From positions 1-61,401 of the forward strand of contig NZ_QOHO01000075.1 in the NCBI RefSeq assembly GCF_003432035.1: a DNA stretch of 61,401 bases, read 5' to 3'. The DNA comes from Lacrimispora amygdalina (GTDB lineage Bacteria; Bacillota; Clostridia; Lachnospirales; Lachnospiraceae). Under the pieces are notes generated by a model that was not told the DNA's origin, ran no database searches, and saw only the letters and a list, made by a program, of their open reading frames with translations. Below are positions 48,043 to 60,300 of the stretch, in pieces (positions within the stretch are counted from its first letter, which is position 1; every line of letters begins with the position of its first letter). Made by a program: the position numbers and the translations under genes.

Positions 48043-48515
48043 TGAGCGTTTTAGTTGTATATTTTTCATTTGAGGGAAATACGAAATTGATCGCCGAAAA
48101 AATAAGGGAGACATTAAATGCGGATATGGTTGAATTGAAGACAAGCAAGAAGTATCCAACAGAGGGGCTTGGAAAGTATTTTTGGGGCGGAAAAAGTGTT
48201 GTTTTTGGAGATAAACCAACGTTGACAAATGAAAGCATTGATCTTAGCCGGTATGAAACGATTATAATTGGAACTCCGGTCTGGGCGGGATCGTTTGCAC
48301 CGCCCATAAGAAGTTTTGTTAACGATTATAAAATAAAGAATAAACGGATTGCAATTTTTGCAAGCCATGGAGGAGGCGGAGCAGTGAAATGTTTTGCCAA
48401 ACTGAAAGAAGCACTGCCGGAAAATAAATTTATAGGTGAAACTGCTTATGTAGAACCTAAGAAGAATCCGGAGAGTATTGACAATGCTGTGAAGTGGGCA
48501 TCGGGACTTTTATAA
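48042..48515 (+). CDS. Flavodoxin
   Basis: The 157-residue FMN protein shuttles single electrons. The phosphate loop is SFEGNTKLIA near residue 8, a variant of the usual TxTGNT. GTPVWAGSFAPPIR and SHGGGGAVKCF flank the isoalloxazine. It is translationally coupled to the PadR gene, implying induction by whatever PadR senses. It could also be an FMN-dependent quinone or nitro-reductase-like flavodoxin. Confidence 0.9.
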   Translation: MSVLVVYFSFEGNTKLIAEKIRETLNADMVELKTSKKYPTEGLGKYFWGGKSVVFGDKPTLTNESIDLSRYETIIIGTPVWAGSFAPPIRSFVNDYKIKNKRIAIFASHGGGGAVKCFAKLKEALPENKFIGETAYVEPKKNPESIDNAVKWASGLL

Positions 48516-48523
48516 AGGATTTG

Positions 48524-49333
48524 TCAGATAGTTATTGTCAGACCAACACCTACTTCATGTATGGGTAGGCGGTTGTTTATTTCAGCTTTAACCTTAAATG
48601 AGACACAGTGGCATGGGTATAGTTCACGTATTCCATTATCAATGAAATACTGAATTGTCTGTTCAAGTCTTGTGTCTGTATTAAAAAGATGAAAACCTCC
48701 AATTACTCCTAAAACAGTATTATTTTTACAAACAGTTTTTGCGTATTCGATGATATTGCAGATGCCGCTGTGTGAACAGCCTGTGATAATAAACAGCCCT
48801 TTGCTGCATTTATATACAAGGGCCGAATCGTCCAGGATGTAATCATCGCGGTAATGATTATTAGAAACTTTTTGCTCTCCAATTGGGTTTCTTGTTTCAA
48901 AAGAATTCGTATTGGGTATCTCGCCTAAAAAAATTATATTTTTGCTTATGGCAACCGGACGTTTTGTAACAAATAAGTTACAGGTTTTAGCTGTTGAATC
49001 TACCGTAAGATTCGAACCAATAGATTCTCCGGAATCTCTCTTTTCCTTAAAAACATCCGGATGAGCAAAAAGTTTTATATGAGATAAATCATATTGATCA
49101 CTTAAGTAATGGAACCCGCCGGTATGATCATTATGACCATGAGAAAATACGATTTTAGTTAAATCAGATAAATTAATCTGCAGCTTATCTGCATTACTTA
49201 TGAAAACATCAGAATATCCTGCATCAAACAATATTTTTTCAGCTTCATCTTCGATATAATAGCTGACAGCAGGCTCCCCTAAAAAGTACTTATCAATTAA
49301 TGTATTGTTATCAACTAAAACGGTTAATTTCAT
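48524..49333 (-). CDS. MBL-fold metallo-hydrolase (COG1237 type)
   Basis: The 269-residue metallo-beta-lactamase-fold protein has the metal motif SHGHNDHTGG (64-73), a later CSHSGICN and a C-terminal PCHC. It resembles the subfamily annotated as dihydropterin-ribofuranosyl-aminobenzene phosphate synthase-like, but the actual substrate is unknown. TTAAGGAG precedes the ATG. It is convergent with the flavodoxin gene and divergent from the DUF3267 gene. Confidence 0.88.
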   Translation of the reverse strand: MKLTVLVDNNTLIDKYFLGEPAVSYYIEDEAEKILFDAGYSDVFISNADKLQINLSDLTKIVFSHGHNDHTGGFHYLSDQYDLSHIKLFAHPDVFKEKRDSGESIGSNLTVDSTAKTCNLFVTKRPVAISKNIIFLGEIPNTNSFETRNPIGEQKVSNNHYRDDYILDDSALVYKCSKGLFIITGCSHSGICNIIEYAKTVCKNNTVLGVIGGFHLFNTDTRLEQTIQYFIDNGIRELYPCHCVSFKVKAEINNRLPIHEVGVGLTITI

Positions 49334-49402
49334 AATGTACTCCTTAACGTGTATTTGTGTGATACAATATAAAAGTATTAAAATATAATATTTGAGGTGA
49401 CA

Positions 49403-50035
49403 ATGAAGTTTATTAAAAAAATACCGCCGGAAAATGTAGACAGAACCATGTATCTGAAGGAGCAGGGTTGGAATCGTTTAAAAGAACCAAAATCTGTTTC
49501 GGCCGCAATTCTGTGGTCTATGCCCATCAGCGTTATTTTGATGGTATCCGGAGCTGTATGGTGTTATTATTTATATCCGCCATTTAAGAAGCTGCTTTCC
49601 GGACCGCAGGTTTTTTCCCTGGAGATATCTATAGGTATAGAGATTGTATATTATCTTTTGGGAATGTTTTTATACCTTTTGATTCACGAGATGATTCATG
49701 CAGCATTTATACCAAAAGTATGGAAATCAGATAAGACATACTGGGGATTTAACGGATTGTTTGGTTTTGTATTTACGGAAGAGTTACTTTCAAAGAAAAG
49801 AATGGTTGTTATATCACTTATGCCGCTGTTTATTCTTTCGTTTGCTGTTCCGCTTCTTTTTGCAGTTACCGGTCATTTGAATGGTTATTTTATTTTTCTG
49901 AGTGTATTAAACGCAGGAGGTGCATGTGTTGATGTACTGAATGTTCTTCTTATTCTTTCACAGGTTCCCAAAGAGGGAAGTCTTATTGCTAATGGATATG
50001 CAACTTTTTATAGAAACACAGGAAGGAAAGCCTGA
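49403..50035 (+). CDS. DUF3267 integral membrane protein with HExxH motif
   Basis: The 210-residue protein has four to five membrane helices and the sequence HEMIH (95-99) at the end of a helix. This is a zinc-metalloprotease-like motif found in this family of unknown function. GAGGTGA directly before ATG 49403 sets the start; an in-frame GTG two codons earlier is less likely. Its last codons form half of a hairpin shared with the convergent nudC gene. Confidence 0.8.
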   Translation: MKFIKKIPPENVDRTMYLKEQGWNRLKEPKSVSAAILWSMPISVILMVSGAVWCYYLYPPFKKLLSGPQVFSLEISIGIEIVYYLLGMFLYLLIHEMIHAAFIPKVWKSDKTYWGFNGLFGFVFTEELLSKKRMVVISLMPLFILSFAVPLLFAVTGHLNGYFIFLSVLNAGGACVDVLNVLLILSQVPKEGSLIANGYATFYRNTGRKA

Positions 50036-50059
50036 TCAGGCTTTTCCTTCCTGTGTTTC
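50013..50059. terminator. Palindrome spanning the two convergent stop codons
   Basis: A 23-base arm (50013-50035) and a 24-base arm (50036-50059, one bulged T) are complementary and meet exactly at the two stops. The arms code for the last residues of both proteins. It may act as a bidirectional terminator, though T-runs are short. Confidence 0.7.
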
Positions 50060-50902
50060 GTTTATTTTCCCATTCTTAAACAACAGAATCATCTCGTGGG
50101 TCAGGCTGATATTGGTGAAATCATCGGGGATATCCTCAGGAGCCATCCAGACTGCTGTGGATAATTCGGTTTCATCCAGCGTGACTTGTGGAGAACCATC
50201 TAGCTCCGCCCAGTAACCCATTAAAATGGAATCAGAAAAGCCCCAGGGCTGGTTTTTATAGTAACGGATATTTTTAACACGCAGTCCTACTTCTTCCATG
50301 ACTTCCCGGTTTACCGTATCTTCCAGGGTTTCACCAAATTCTGTGTATCCCGCCAGAAGTGCGTAACGGGTGTATTCCCTGCCTGCATATTTCGTAAGCA
50401 GCAGCTTTCCATCATGAATGATCCCGACAATGACAGCAGGCGCTATTTTGGGATAAACAGTGTTACCACAGGATGAACAGATCATAGAACGTTCTTTTTT
50501 ACTTTTAATCATCTCTGATCCGCAGCATCCGCAGTATCGGTTGGTTGAGTAGAACCGGTGAAGCTGGGAAGCACAGACTGCTGAAAAAGATACCCACATA
50601 GGGGTTAATTCCCGTATTATACTGTTTTTATAAAGGCTGAGACCAGGAGTTTGGGCAAAAGTTACACTGGTTTCATCAGCCAGAAAAAAATCCATCTGAT
50701 CGATGGAAAACAGAAAGTCACAATGGGACATGAAGCGGCCGCGGTCCTCTTCTTTTAATGCAGAAAACCGTGGGATTGTTTTGGTTTTACCTTCAGTCAG
50801 ACAGATACTTCCATCAGAAAAGTAGAAAAAAAAGCTGTCAGCATTGGGTGTTTTAATTTCAAATTCGTTATGAAATACGTGGGGGAAAATATCCTGAATC
50901 AT
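50036..50902 (-). CDS. nudC: NAD(+) diphosphatase / NAD-capped RNA hydrolase NudC
   Basis: The 288-residue Nudix enzyme has a zinc ribbon (C124, C127, C142, C145) and a Nudix box at 185-207 with the REVMEEVG core. The NADH-pyrophosphatase motif is NQPWGFSDS (218-226). It cleaves NAD(H) to NMN(H) and AMP and removes NAD caps from RNA. AAGAAGG precedes the ATG. It has its own promoter. Confidence 0.93.
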   Translation of the reverse strand: MIQDIFPHVFHNEFEIKTPNADSFFFYFSDGSICLTEGKTKTIPRFSALKEEDRGRFMSHCDFLFSIDQMDFFLADETSVTFAQTPGLSLYKNSIIRELTPMWVSFSAVCASQLHRFYSTNRYCGCCGSEMIKSKKERSMICSSCGNTVYPKIAPAVIVGIIHDGKLLLTKYAGREYTRYALLAGYTEFGETLEDTVNREVMEEVGLRVKNIRYYKNQPWGFSDSILMGYWAELDGSPQVTLDETELSTAVWMAPEDIPDDFTNISLTHEMILLFKNGKINETQEGKA

Positions 50903-50950
50903 ATGTTTAAGACCTTCTTCTTCGTAATTATCAAATCGACAGATGAACTT

Positions 50951-50979
50951 ATTTTAGAATTAATCTGACGTTCTGTCAA
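50951..50979 (-). promoter_or_regulatory. nudC promoter
   Basis: On the minus strand TTGACA (50974-50979) and TAAAAT (50951-50956) are 17 bases apart, about 50 bases before the nudC start. Confidence 0.7.
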
Positions 50980-51358
50980 GATGGCACCAGGATTAGCACT
51001 GTTATTATAAGTTAATCAGGGTTTTGCAAAAATTCCGCAATGCCGTATTTTAATATTACTATCAGCATACAGGAGTATAAATGTAAACAATTTAAAGTGG
51101 TAAAGTTAACAGTTAATATCAGACAATAATTTTATGTAAAAATATAACAAAAAATGTACTTAATTAACGAAAAAAAGCATACAAAGTAGTGGAAAAAACA
51201 TTGTAAAAAATATTGGGTTAAAAATCAATAAGTAAACAAAAATAACTGGTTTGTAACCAGTCTCAGGTATACTGACAAAGAGGGAAATATTGCCATTTTA
51301 TGGCTTGCATATAAAAGACAGAATGAGAAAGGAAAAATATATAAGGAGGGTGTGAAAA
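50980..51358 (+). promoter_or_regulatory. Long upstream region of the giant surface-protein gene
   Basis: About 380 AT-rich bases hold no gene. ACTGGTT and AACCAGT form a dyad at 51245-51261 just upstream of a TATACT (51268-51273), which lacks a good -35. A small GCCAT/ATGGC hairpin lies near 51294. This suggests regulated transcription with an ~85-base leader. I recognise no riboswitch. Confidence 0.45.
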
Positions 51359-54300
51359 ATGAAGGGAGCAATGAAAAAAATCCATCGCTTAAAACGGATT
51401 ATTGCCTGGTTGTTAACAATAGCCATTGTTTCGGGAAATGTATCACAGCTCACCGCTACTACGGTTTATGCGGCAGAGTATACAGAACAGAAAACGGCTA
51501 CTCCATCCAATGCGTCCAAGGCATCTCCGTCAGAAGCAACGCCGTCACAGGCAAAACAGGTAATCGATGTTAAAGTTACCCAGTCTGCCATAGAAAAAGT
51601 CCTTAAAAAGGATATTGACAAAAGACCTGAATTAAAAGAAGATTTAATTCCATTTAAAGGGGAACAAAAAGATCTGGTTATCGGAAAATTATATGAGGAA
51701 CTGGAAGGCAAGACCTTAATTCTTCAAAGAAAAACAGGCAAGGCTATGTATCTTGTGGTAGTTTCTGATGCTCTTGACGGTGAACCCTTTCCCCAGACTG
51801 ATGATTCAGACCGGATTAAACAGGAATCTATCCTTCAGAATGTTCAGATTATTGGTGTAAACGGATATAAGGATCGGGAATGTGAATTTCGTCTCAGGGT
51901 AGTAAGTGACAATTTTATTATTACACAAGCCCAGATGGATGAGTATGCGGTTGTTGGTGAAAATGCAGAGGAAACCGCTTTGCAAAATACCCAAAATAAC
52001 GCATCCGGGGGTGCTTCTGCAGCAGAAACGGCAGCAGGAACAAACGCGGAAACATCCGGGGAAACAGCAGCAGAAACACAGGCCTTGGAATCCGATTCAG
52101 CAAATAAGGAAACCGAAGCTGCTATATCAACTGAGAAGGAATCAGAAGCTGCTAAGACGCAGGCAAATGAAGATGAAACTTCAAATACCGAATCAGATGA
52201 TACAGCTATAGAAAATAAAGATGATGTGAAGCAGGAAGAGGTTGAAACGGAAAAAGCTGAACCGGAAAAAGCTGAGCCAAAGGAGGATAGTAATAATTCA
52301 GGCCATTCTGAAGCCGTCAGCGATATTTCAATTAGTAAAAATGAAGTAGTAGGTCAAAGACTTTCTCTCTCCAGACACGAGGTTCCGGTACTTACAGAGG
52401 CACTGGAAACAATTGCTACCTCTTCGAAAGCAGTTTTGGAAACAGAGACCTTTGATAGCGCAGATATTGTTTCTATCGGAGATGGCCGTGTTCTGTCTGG
52501 TGATGAAAAGTCTGCCTTAATGGGAATAGACGGGCAAGAGGAAGAAAGTAACTTCAGTCTTACCTCATTATTTGTTCAGCCTTCTTTCTCCATGGTAGTT
52601 CCCAGTTACGGAATTACATTATTAAACATGGAAGTAAGTGACGAGGCAAAGCTTTCTCCCTATGATACAGCATTAAGCTATTATGGAGATGATGCAACAG
52701 ATAAAAAAGAAACAGTAGAAATCGATCTTGCCCAGAGTATGACCGGAGAGATAAAGGCAGGAAAGCTTTTTACTTATACCATCACCTATACAATGCAGCC
52801 TGCACCGGTTTATGAATATGCAGCAGGCGGAAAACTGCCCCTGTTTGATACATATGAAAATGCGGTCATTTATTTTACGGTTCCTGCCGGCATTACACTG
52901 GAGGAACAGAGCGGAAAAGTAGAACTCTATACTTCAGACAGCGAAAAAAGCGTCTATGCAATCCAGGCAGGAGATGAGAATCATAACATCCGTCCGGGAA
53001 AGTCGGATAATATAATAATTAACGCATATATAGACGGTAACGGTAAAAGGGCGGTAGGAGAGACGTTTTCCCTTTCTGAAAACAGCGTAGCATTTCATGC
53101 TGATGTTAAAGTTGCAGATAAGACGGATAAGGAAAACATTACATATCCGGGGAATATTCCAACAGTTACTTATGCCAGACAGCCGTCACAGACCCAGCTC
53201 CAACTGATTTCCGATGATGAGTGGCATATTAAAAAGAGAGTTTATCCTACGGATCAGTCTTACACTGTTATCAAGGATGATCAGGGGAATCCCCAGTATG
53301 TTGATATTACCTATATGATAGAGGTGGGAATGTATGGAAACCATGGTGAGATATCAAGACAGCCGGATGGAACCGTTTATCAGACTTACGGACGTACTGG
53401 ATTTAAGGAAAATTCTTACCATATAACTGATACACTTTCTATAACAACCCCAAATGCTCCGGCAGAGATGAAACCGGTATCGGTCACTGCAGCATGGGGG
53501 GATGGAAGCAGCATACCTGTGAGACAAAACGGAGATGGCTCCATTGTAATAGATAATTATAAAACCCAGGGTCAAAACGGGGCTGATCATATTTATGTTT
53601 CGGAACTGGCACCGACCTACAGCTCTTATCTGGTCACAGCCAGGTATCCATTTGAACCATTTATTTTAAAATACAATGACCCGCGAGCGAATGATTCTTC
53701 CGTATTTACTGTTTTAAACCAGGCTCATCTGGAATACGTAAAGCTGGGAACCACTCTTATTATGAAAGATGATTCAGAAGCAGCTTTAGCGGTTCATGAA
53801 GTAAATAAACCCGCAGTCATTCAGTTAACGAAGATGCTGGATGAAGGAATCGGAGTTTTAAAACCTTATGATCTGACAATGGAAAGGGAATATCCCGGAT
53901 TTGCCGAATTTGAGATTTACTCTGTGGATTCTATGGGGAATGAAACACCTTATGACAACTATACGGTTGTGGATCCAAATGGCAATGCTTTAAAAAAAGG
54001 AACAATAGCGGTTAATCCATCCAGCGAAGATGGAGAGAGCATCCCATATACAACTGGCAGCAGAGGCTATATTCAGATTCAGGCTGATCCTGGAACCTAT
54101 GTGATTAAAGAAGGCAGGAAGCCTGCAGGAACAGAATACAGTTATGCAGTGGTGGATTCCCAGACCTTTAGAGACACTCAGGAGATTAAGTTCACCATTA
54201 AGGCCGGTGAGAATAAGGAAATCAAAGTAGTTAATAACGTTGTGGGAAAGGGTGCAATTGAATTTTATAAGAAAGCACGCACCTGGAACAGTGCGGATAC

Positions 54301-57300
54301 AAAGGAGGCAGATTTAAGTCCATTAAGCGGTGCACAATTTACACTGATTGAGAAGGCAAGCGGTACTGAGGTAACAACGGTTCAGTCAGACGAGACCGGT
54401 CTGGTAAGGTTTAAGCCTGTTACACCCGGCGAATACATTGTCAGGGAAAAAAGTGCCAACGGATATATCATGGACACGAAGGAATACCCTGTTACAGTAA
54501 ACAGGGGGCAAACTTCTGTCTTAAAGGAAGGCGGCAACTACCTTGTTAATACTTTAAACCAGGCAAAAGTTCAGATAACAAAGCTGCTTCAAAAGGACAG
54601 TGGGGCTTATGAAGCAGTCCCCCAGCAGTACAGAGGGAATTTTGACAACCATTTCTGGTTTGAATCCACTTCAGATGGAAGCAGCTGGTCCAGAGTTTCT
54701 GTAAATTCCAGGGATACCTATTCACTGGATGGCAACAGCGGATTTGAAGCGGTTCTTCCTGTTTACGACAGCAGCAGTCACCAGATTCGGTACAGAGTGG
54801 CGGAAGAACTTCCGGATGGATATTCGGATGGCAATTCTGCAGAAAGTGGGTTCACCACAGAAATTAAAAACGGTAAGGCTTATCTTTATAAAGAGTTTAC
54901 TCTCGTACCATTAAAAACAACTTCATTCGATATTAAAAATAACAGACAAGGGATTTTAAAACTCCAAAAGGAGACATGGACGTTTGGAAATCAATGGTCA
55001 ACCGGTTGGATCAATACAAGTAATTCCAATGCCGGTTACCAGTTTAAACTGTATGCTGCTGATAAAAATCAGAATAATTACAGCGAAGTAACTCCTGGAA
55101 AAATCTATGTCACTGATCAGAGTGGTATAATTACTGCCGGAAATCTGGATATCACCAAAGATTATTACTGGAGCGAGACCGGAAGTGCGGATCGCCTGGA
55201 GGCAGAGGAGGCAGAGAAAACTGTTGATCAGGCAATTATTAATGGAGTAAAGACACCTCTTATCGGTCCTTATACAGTCAGCAGGGAATCGGATACCAGT
55301 GTAAAGGCATATAACATACCTCAGAAAGTTCCTTACTGGCTTCACAAGTATGATATAACTGATAACAGTAAAAAAATCACTGCAACATTCCGCATTACAA
55401 GAATTTCGGATGGTGCGGAAGTATTTAATGGAACCGTTTCCCTGGAGGGAACCTTTGTTTCTCTTGATCCGGGAACAGCGTACCGGGTAGAAGAAGTACA
55501 GACACCGGCAAACTATGTTGGAACAGAGATACGGGAGTTTACTACACCAAGCGGACCGATTAACAAGGAACAACTGAAAGAATGGTTCTGGTATCCCAAA
55601 GAGGCCACGACCACCCATTTAAAGTTTTATAATAAACCATTCAAATCAGTTAATTTAAAGAAGGTTAAATATAATTCAAGTGGAAGCGTGGACAGTAACG
55701 TTAAGATTACCTTTGAAGTATATCAGAAAGATGGGGATCATTTTACAGCAGTTACACTTCCAGGCAATAAAAACACAATTGTATCCAATACTGATACGGT
55801 CATGGCACCGGGAACATATTACTTCAAGGAAATTCCGGGTTCGGATATTATCAATCCGCTGTTTCTGATGAACAACAAGGCAGATGGACAGTATGATGGT
55901 TATATCATTCAGAATGGGGCAGTGTATTACGGACCGGCAAACGTAACGGCAGCAGAGACAGCAGCAGATAAAAAAATGAATATCTACTTGAATGGAAACA
56001 AGTCTCTGGAAAACTATCAGAATATCGGAAAAGTGATGGTTACCAAAAAGGATGCCTTAAGAAATACGACAGTGAGCGGGGCTGTATTTGGAATTTATTT
56101 AAGATCTCAGTTCCGTGAGGATGACTGGGCAAACAGTATTAAAAATCCCATTCAGACAAAGACTTCCGGGACTAACGGTCAGGTAGTCTTTGACAGCAGT
56201 AAGCTGCGCATCTTCGATGACAGCGGAAACCGGATTCCCTATGTGATTGCTGAAATTACACCACCTTCGGGATATCTTCCTTCTTATGAAGTGCTGACAA
56301 CTACACTGAAAGAGGGAAAAACGATATCCACTGTAAACGGAGAGTCAACGGGAGCACCTCTTGTTATTAAAAATGAGCCAAAGCTGACCATCCGCACCCA
56401 GAAATACTGGCGGGATGGCTGGAATGATCAGTTCTATGAGGTGAACAGGGCGTTAGGAAATGTAAATCTGGCTCTTTATAAAGTGAATCGAAACCAGCCG
56501 GATATTGCTGATTTTGTACAGGTACAGGTGACAAATGAATTTGACGGAATTGCTACCTTTAACGACATTGACCGGAATGATATCTATTATGTAGCAGAAG
56601 TCCGGGTTCCCGCAAGAAGTGAATCCAGACTGCCATTTGAATTAAATATGGGGAATAAAGAACCTCTTCCTATTGACAAAGGACAGCCGGCAAAGAGTCT
56701 TACGGTGGCGGATTTGGAGAACCGGTATAATGCGGTTATGTTTAGCGGAAAGGATCTTCCGGCTAATGCGGATTCACTGGTCAGATATACGAAACCTCTG
56801 TACAATTATAAATCCTGGATTCAGTTTAACATATGGAAAACCTGCGACGGGACAACAGTTGGAGGAGAAATCCATGATGAGCGCCACATGGTAAACGGTG
56901 CAAGATTTACACTCTATAAGATGCTTGCTGACACAAAGAATTTGTCCTCAGTTCAAATAAAGGATTTGGCTGATGAAAGCAGGTTTGAGGCAGAAGGCAG
57001 GTATGAGAGCGGCACCCGTATAGATCCCCAGACAGGTAAAAGGATGGACGGTCAGTTTGACACTGCTATTCTGGAGGATGGATATGTATACTGGCTGGTT
57101 GAGGATGAGGCGGCACCGGGTTATATTCTGGAGGAAGGCGGGAAGATCGCTGCTGTATTTGTTCCCGGCAATTCAGGATACAGTGGATATGATGATATCC
57201 GGCATACTTATCACAGTGAAAGAAATGAAAAAATAGCAGTTATTACCAACCAGCATTCAAACGGAGGAACCGGACTTGAAAATTACCATTTCCAGGTTGC

Positions 57301-60300
57301 TTTAAACAAATGGCTAAAGGATGACAGCACAGGAAAAGAACCCACACTTCTTGGCGGTGCGAAATTCCAGATATGGCTGTTAAATCCGGATAATAATGAA
57401 AAACTAATGCCTATTGATGTGGTGGAAACAGGCCTTGAATCTGACGGTACCTATAAAACAGGTTATGCATTGTCAAAAACCATCAGGCTGGATGAATTAA
57501 GCAATAAAATTACAGCAATGGGTAAAGATCCCAAGGATATCCTTCAATATAATGCAGAAGGTGACCCGGTTAAGTTATTGCTGGGGCTGGAAGAGATCTA
57601 TGCTCCGTCTAAGGTTACCATAGATACAACGCTTCATCTTTTAAATGTTACGGTGCCCATTAACAAGGACCACATTGATGAGCAGTATTTCTGGGACAGC
57701 AGCAAATCGACTGCATTCAGGCTTATTAACAAGGTTTCCAAAGAATATCCGGTAACCCTTAAAAAATATGGCTATATCCCGGATACTGGTACATTCCATA
57801 AAACAGACGATGAACTGGAAGGCATGAATATTCAGAAAACACCTCTCTCAGGGGTTGCGTTTGAAGTCTGGCAGTATCAGTGGATTGGGTCCGGATATGA
57901 TTACAGGAAATATGGGACCTACACAACGGACAATACCGGTAAGATTCTTATACCAGGAGGACTTCCTTCCGGTCTTTACCGAATGAAGGAAACATTAACT
58001 ACAGAGCAGAAAAAACAATATATCACAATGTATACCGGTGACAGCGGGCTTTGGAGGTACTTTACCGTAGCAAGTTCGTCTCTGACAGTACCTGTTTACA
58101 ATCCGCAAAAGCCAATGCTTGAGATAGAAAAGACTGCATGGAACGGAGATAGGCCGGAAGGACTTTCCGGTATTACATTTACATTAAAAACTCCTTCAGG
58201 AGGTCAGGTCACTGCTGTCACACAAAAGCAGGGGGACGGAAGATATCTTGCTGTTTTAAACGGACTTGAGAGCGGAACGTATACTATCATCAGTGAGACG
58301 CTGGGAAGCAGTGCTGAAAAGACGGCAGCAGATAATTATTTTGAACAGACAAACGTTTCTGTTGGTTACAAGCCGGTAGCTGACGGAGATAAAGTAACCC
58401 TGGTTCCTGTTGCAGATGGAATTACGGGCCAGCTGGCTGCACTGACCATTAAAAATCCAAGACTGGCACAGCTTACGTTACATAAAACAGACAGTGAGAA
58501 TAATCAAAGCGGTACTTCCATGAAAGGTGCTGCATTCCGTTTGGAATATATGAAGTTCCGTACTGGTACAGATTTTGACGGAGTCTTTCTAAGGAATGTA
58601 GAAGATCCGGCTTACGAAAAGCCGGTGGATGGCTTTGGAACTTTGACCACAACGCTGGAAGATCAGGGGGATGGCTCCTATGTCCTTAAGAACTGCCAGC
58701 CAGGCTGGTACCGTATTACGGAAATAAAGGCACCGGATGGATATACAGTTGATACGGCATCTTTGGTAGTGGCTGTAACCGGAGACATGACCGGATCTTA
58801 TCATGATACGGAAGTAACCTTTGAAAACCGTATGAAGGTTACCCTGACAATCATAAAGAAGCTTAATTTTGGTGATGGATTCGTAAATGACCAGGATATA
58901 AAAACAAAGCTTCCGTCTCAGGTGGTATTTGATGTATTCACCTATTCTGATGCGGAAAAGGCCTATAAGCCGGTCTATGATGAGAATAATCAGCCTGTAA
59001 CCGTCACAATTAATAACTTTGAGGCAGCAGATGGTTATTATTCTGCAGAGGGTAAGGTGCTGCTGGCACAGAACCCGGAAGGCGGAGCCTACTATGTAAA
59101 AGAGCGGGAGAATCCTGATTGGATGCTGACTGGAGAAACAGGAGTGGCCAATGGCAGGCTATGGTCTGACGGCTATATCCAGGCAGGAACGGATTCCGAT
59201 TTCACAACCAAGACTCCGGTTGCCATAGGAGTAGAAAATCAGTATGCAAAAGCAAGAATCCGCATTACGAAAGTGGATGCAGCAGATCCTTCAAATAAAC
59301 TGTCAGGTGCGGCATTCAGCTTATATTCTGATCAGGCACTGACTTCCTATGTGGGAGATTTTAAGGAAATCGGAACAAGCGGAATCTATGAATTTTTACT
59401 TTCAACAAAGAAAAACAGTCCGGGAACTTATTATGTAAAGGAGACAAATGCCCCTCTGGGATATCTCACCATTGGGACAGCAATTCCGGAACAGGGACTG
59501 AAAGCGGAAACTGGTAAAACTACTGAAATTACCGTAGAAAACCAGGGAGGAATTGATTTCCAGATTACCAAATACAGCGGAGACGGGAAGACAGAAGCAG
59601 TAAAGGCAGGAATAACCTTTGAGCTATATAAAAAAGAAACCGGAAATATCTGGAGTTATGTAACAGAGGGAACCACAGATTCCCAGGGTAAGCTTTCCTT
59701 CCGGGGGCTGAAACAGGAGCCGGGATATTCTTACGGCTTGTACGAAGTACCTGTAAAGGATCATGGGTTTGATACCTTCCGTCTGGAATCGTTTGAAGGG
59801 GAGAATGGGAACATATTCCCGGTAACGGCGGATTTAATTAAGAACGGCGGGACCAGACCAGGACTGGATTTGTATGTGCTCTCAGACAATACTACCAAAG
59901 CACCTGGTGTATATCAGTTCACGGTGCATAATCAGGAAGCGCTGCCATTAAAACTATTTAAAAATGATATAAACAAACAGGATAATCCGTCCGGATCACT
60001 GAATGCGTTTGTAAAAATAACAAATAAAGAAACCGGAAAACAGGCAGGAGATATTGTATCGATACCCTATGGTGAGTCCGGAACTACAGTCATGCTGCTT
60101 CCCGGAACCTATGAGATTGAAGAGACCTCCATCACGCCTAATACAGATGGATATGTGATTAATCCGGATGACAGCAGAACTGTTTATAAAAAGGAAGTAA
60201 CCATTGAAAAAGGAAATATTCCTCAGCCCTGCGAATTTACCAACGTGAAGCAGAAAACAGGAGTAACCCTTGACAAGACGACTCAGACCGCCTCTTTGAA

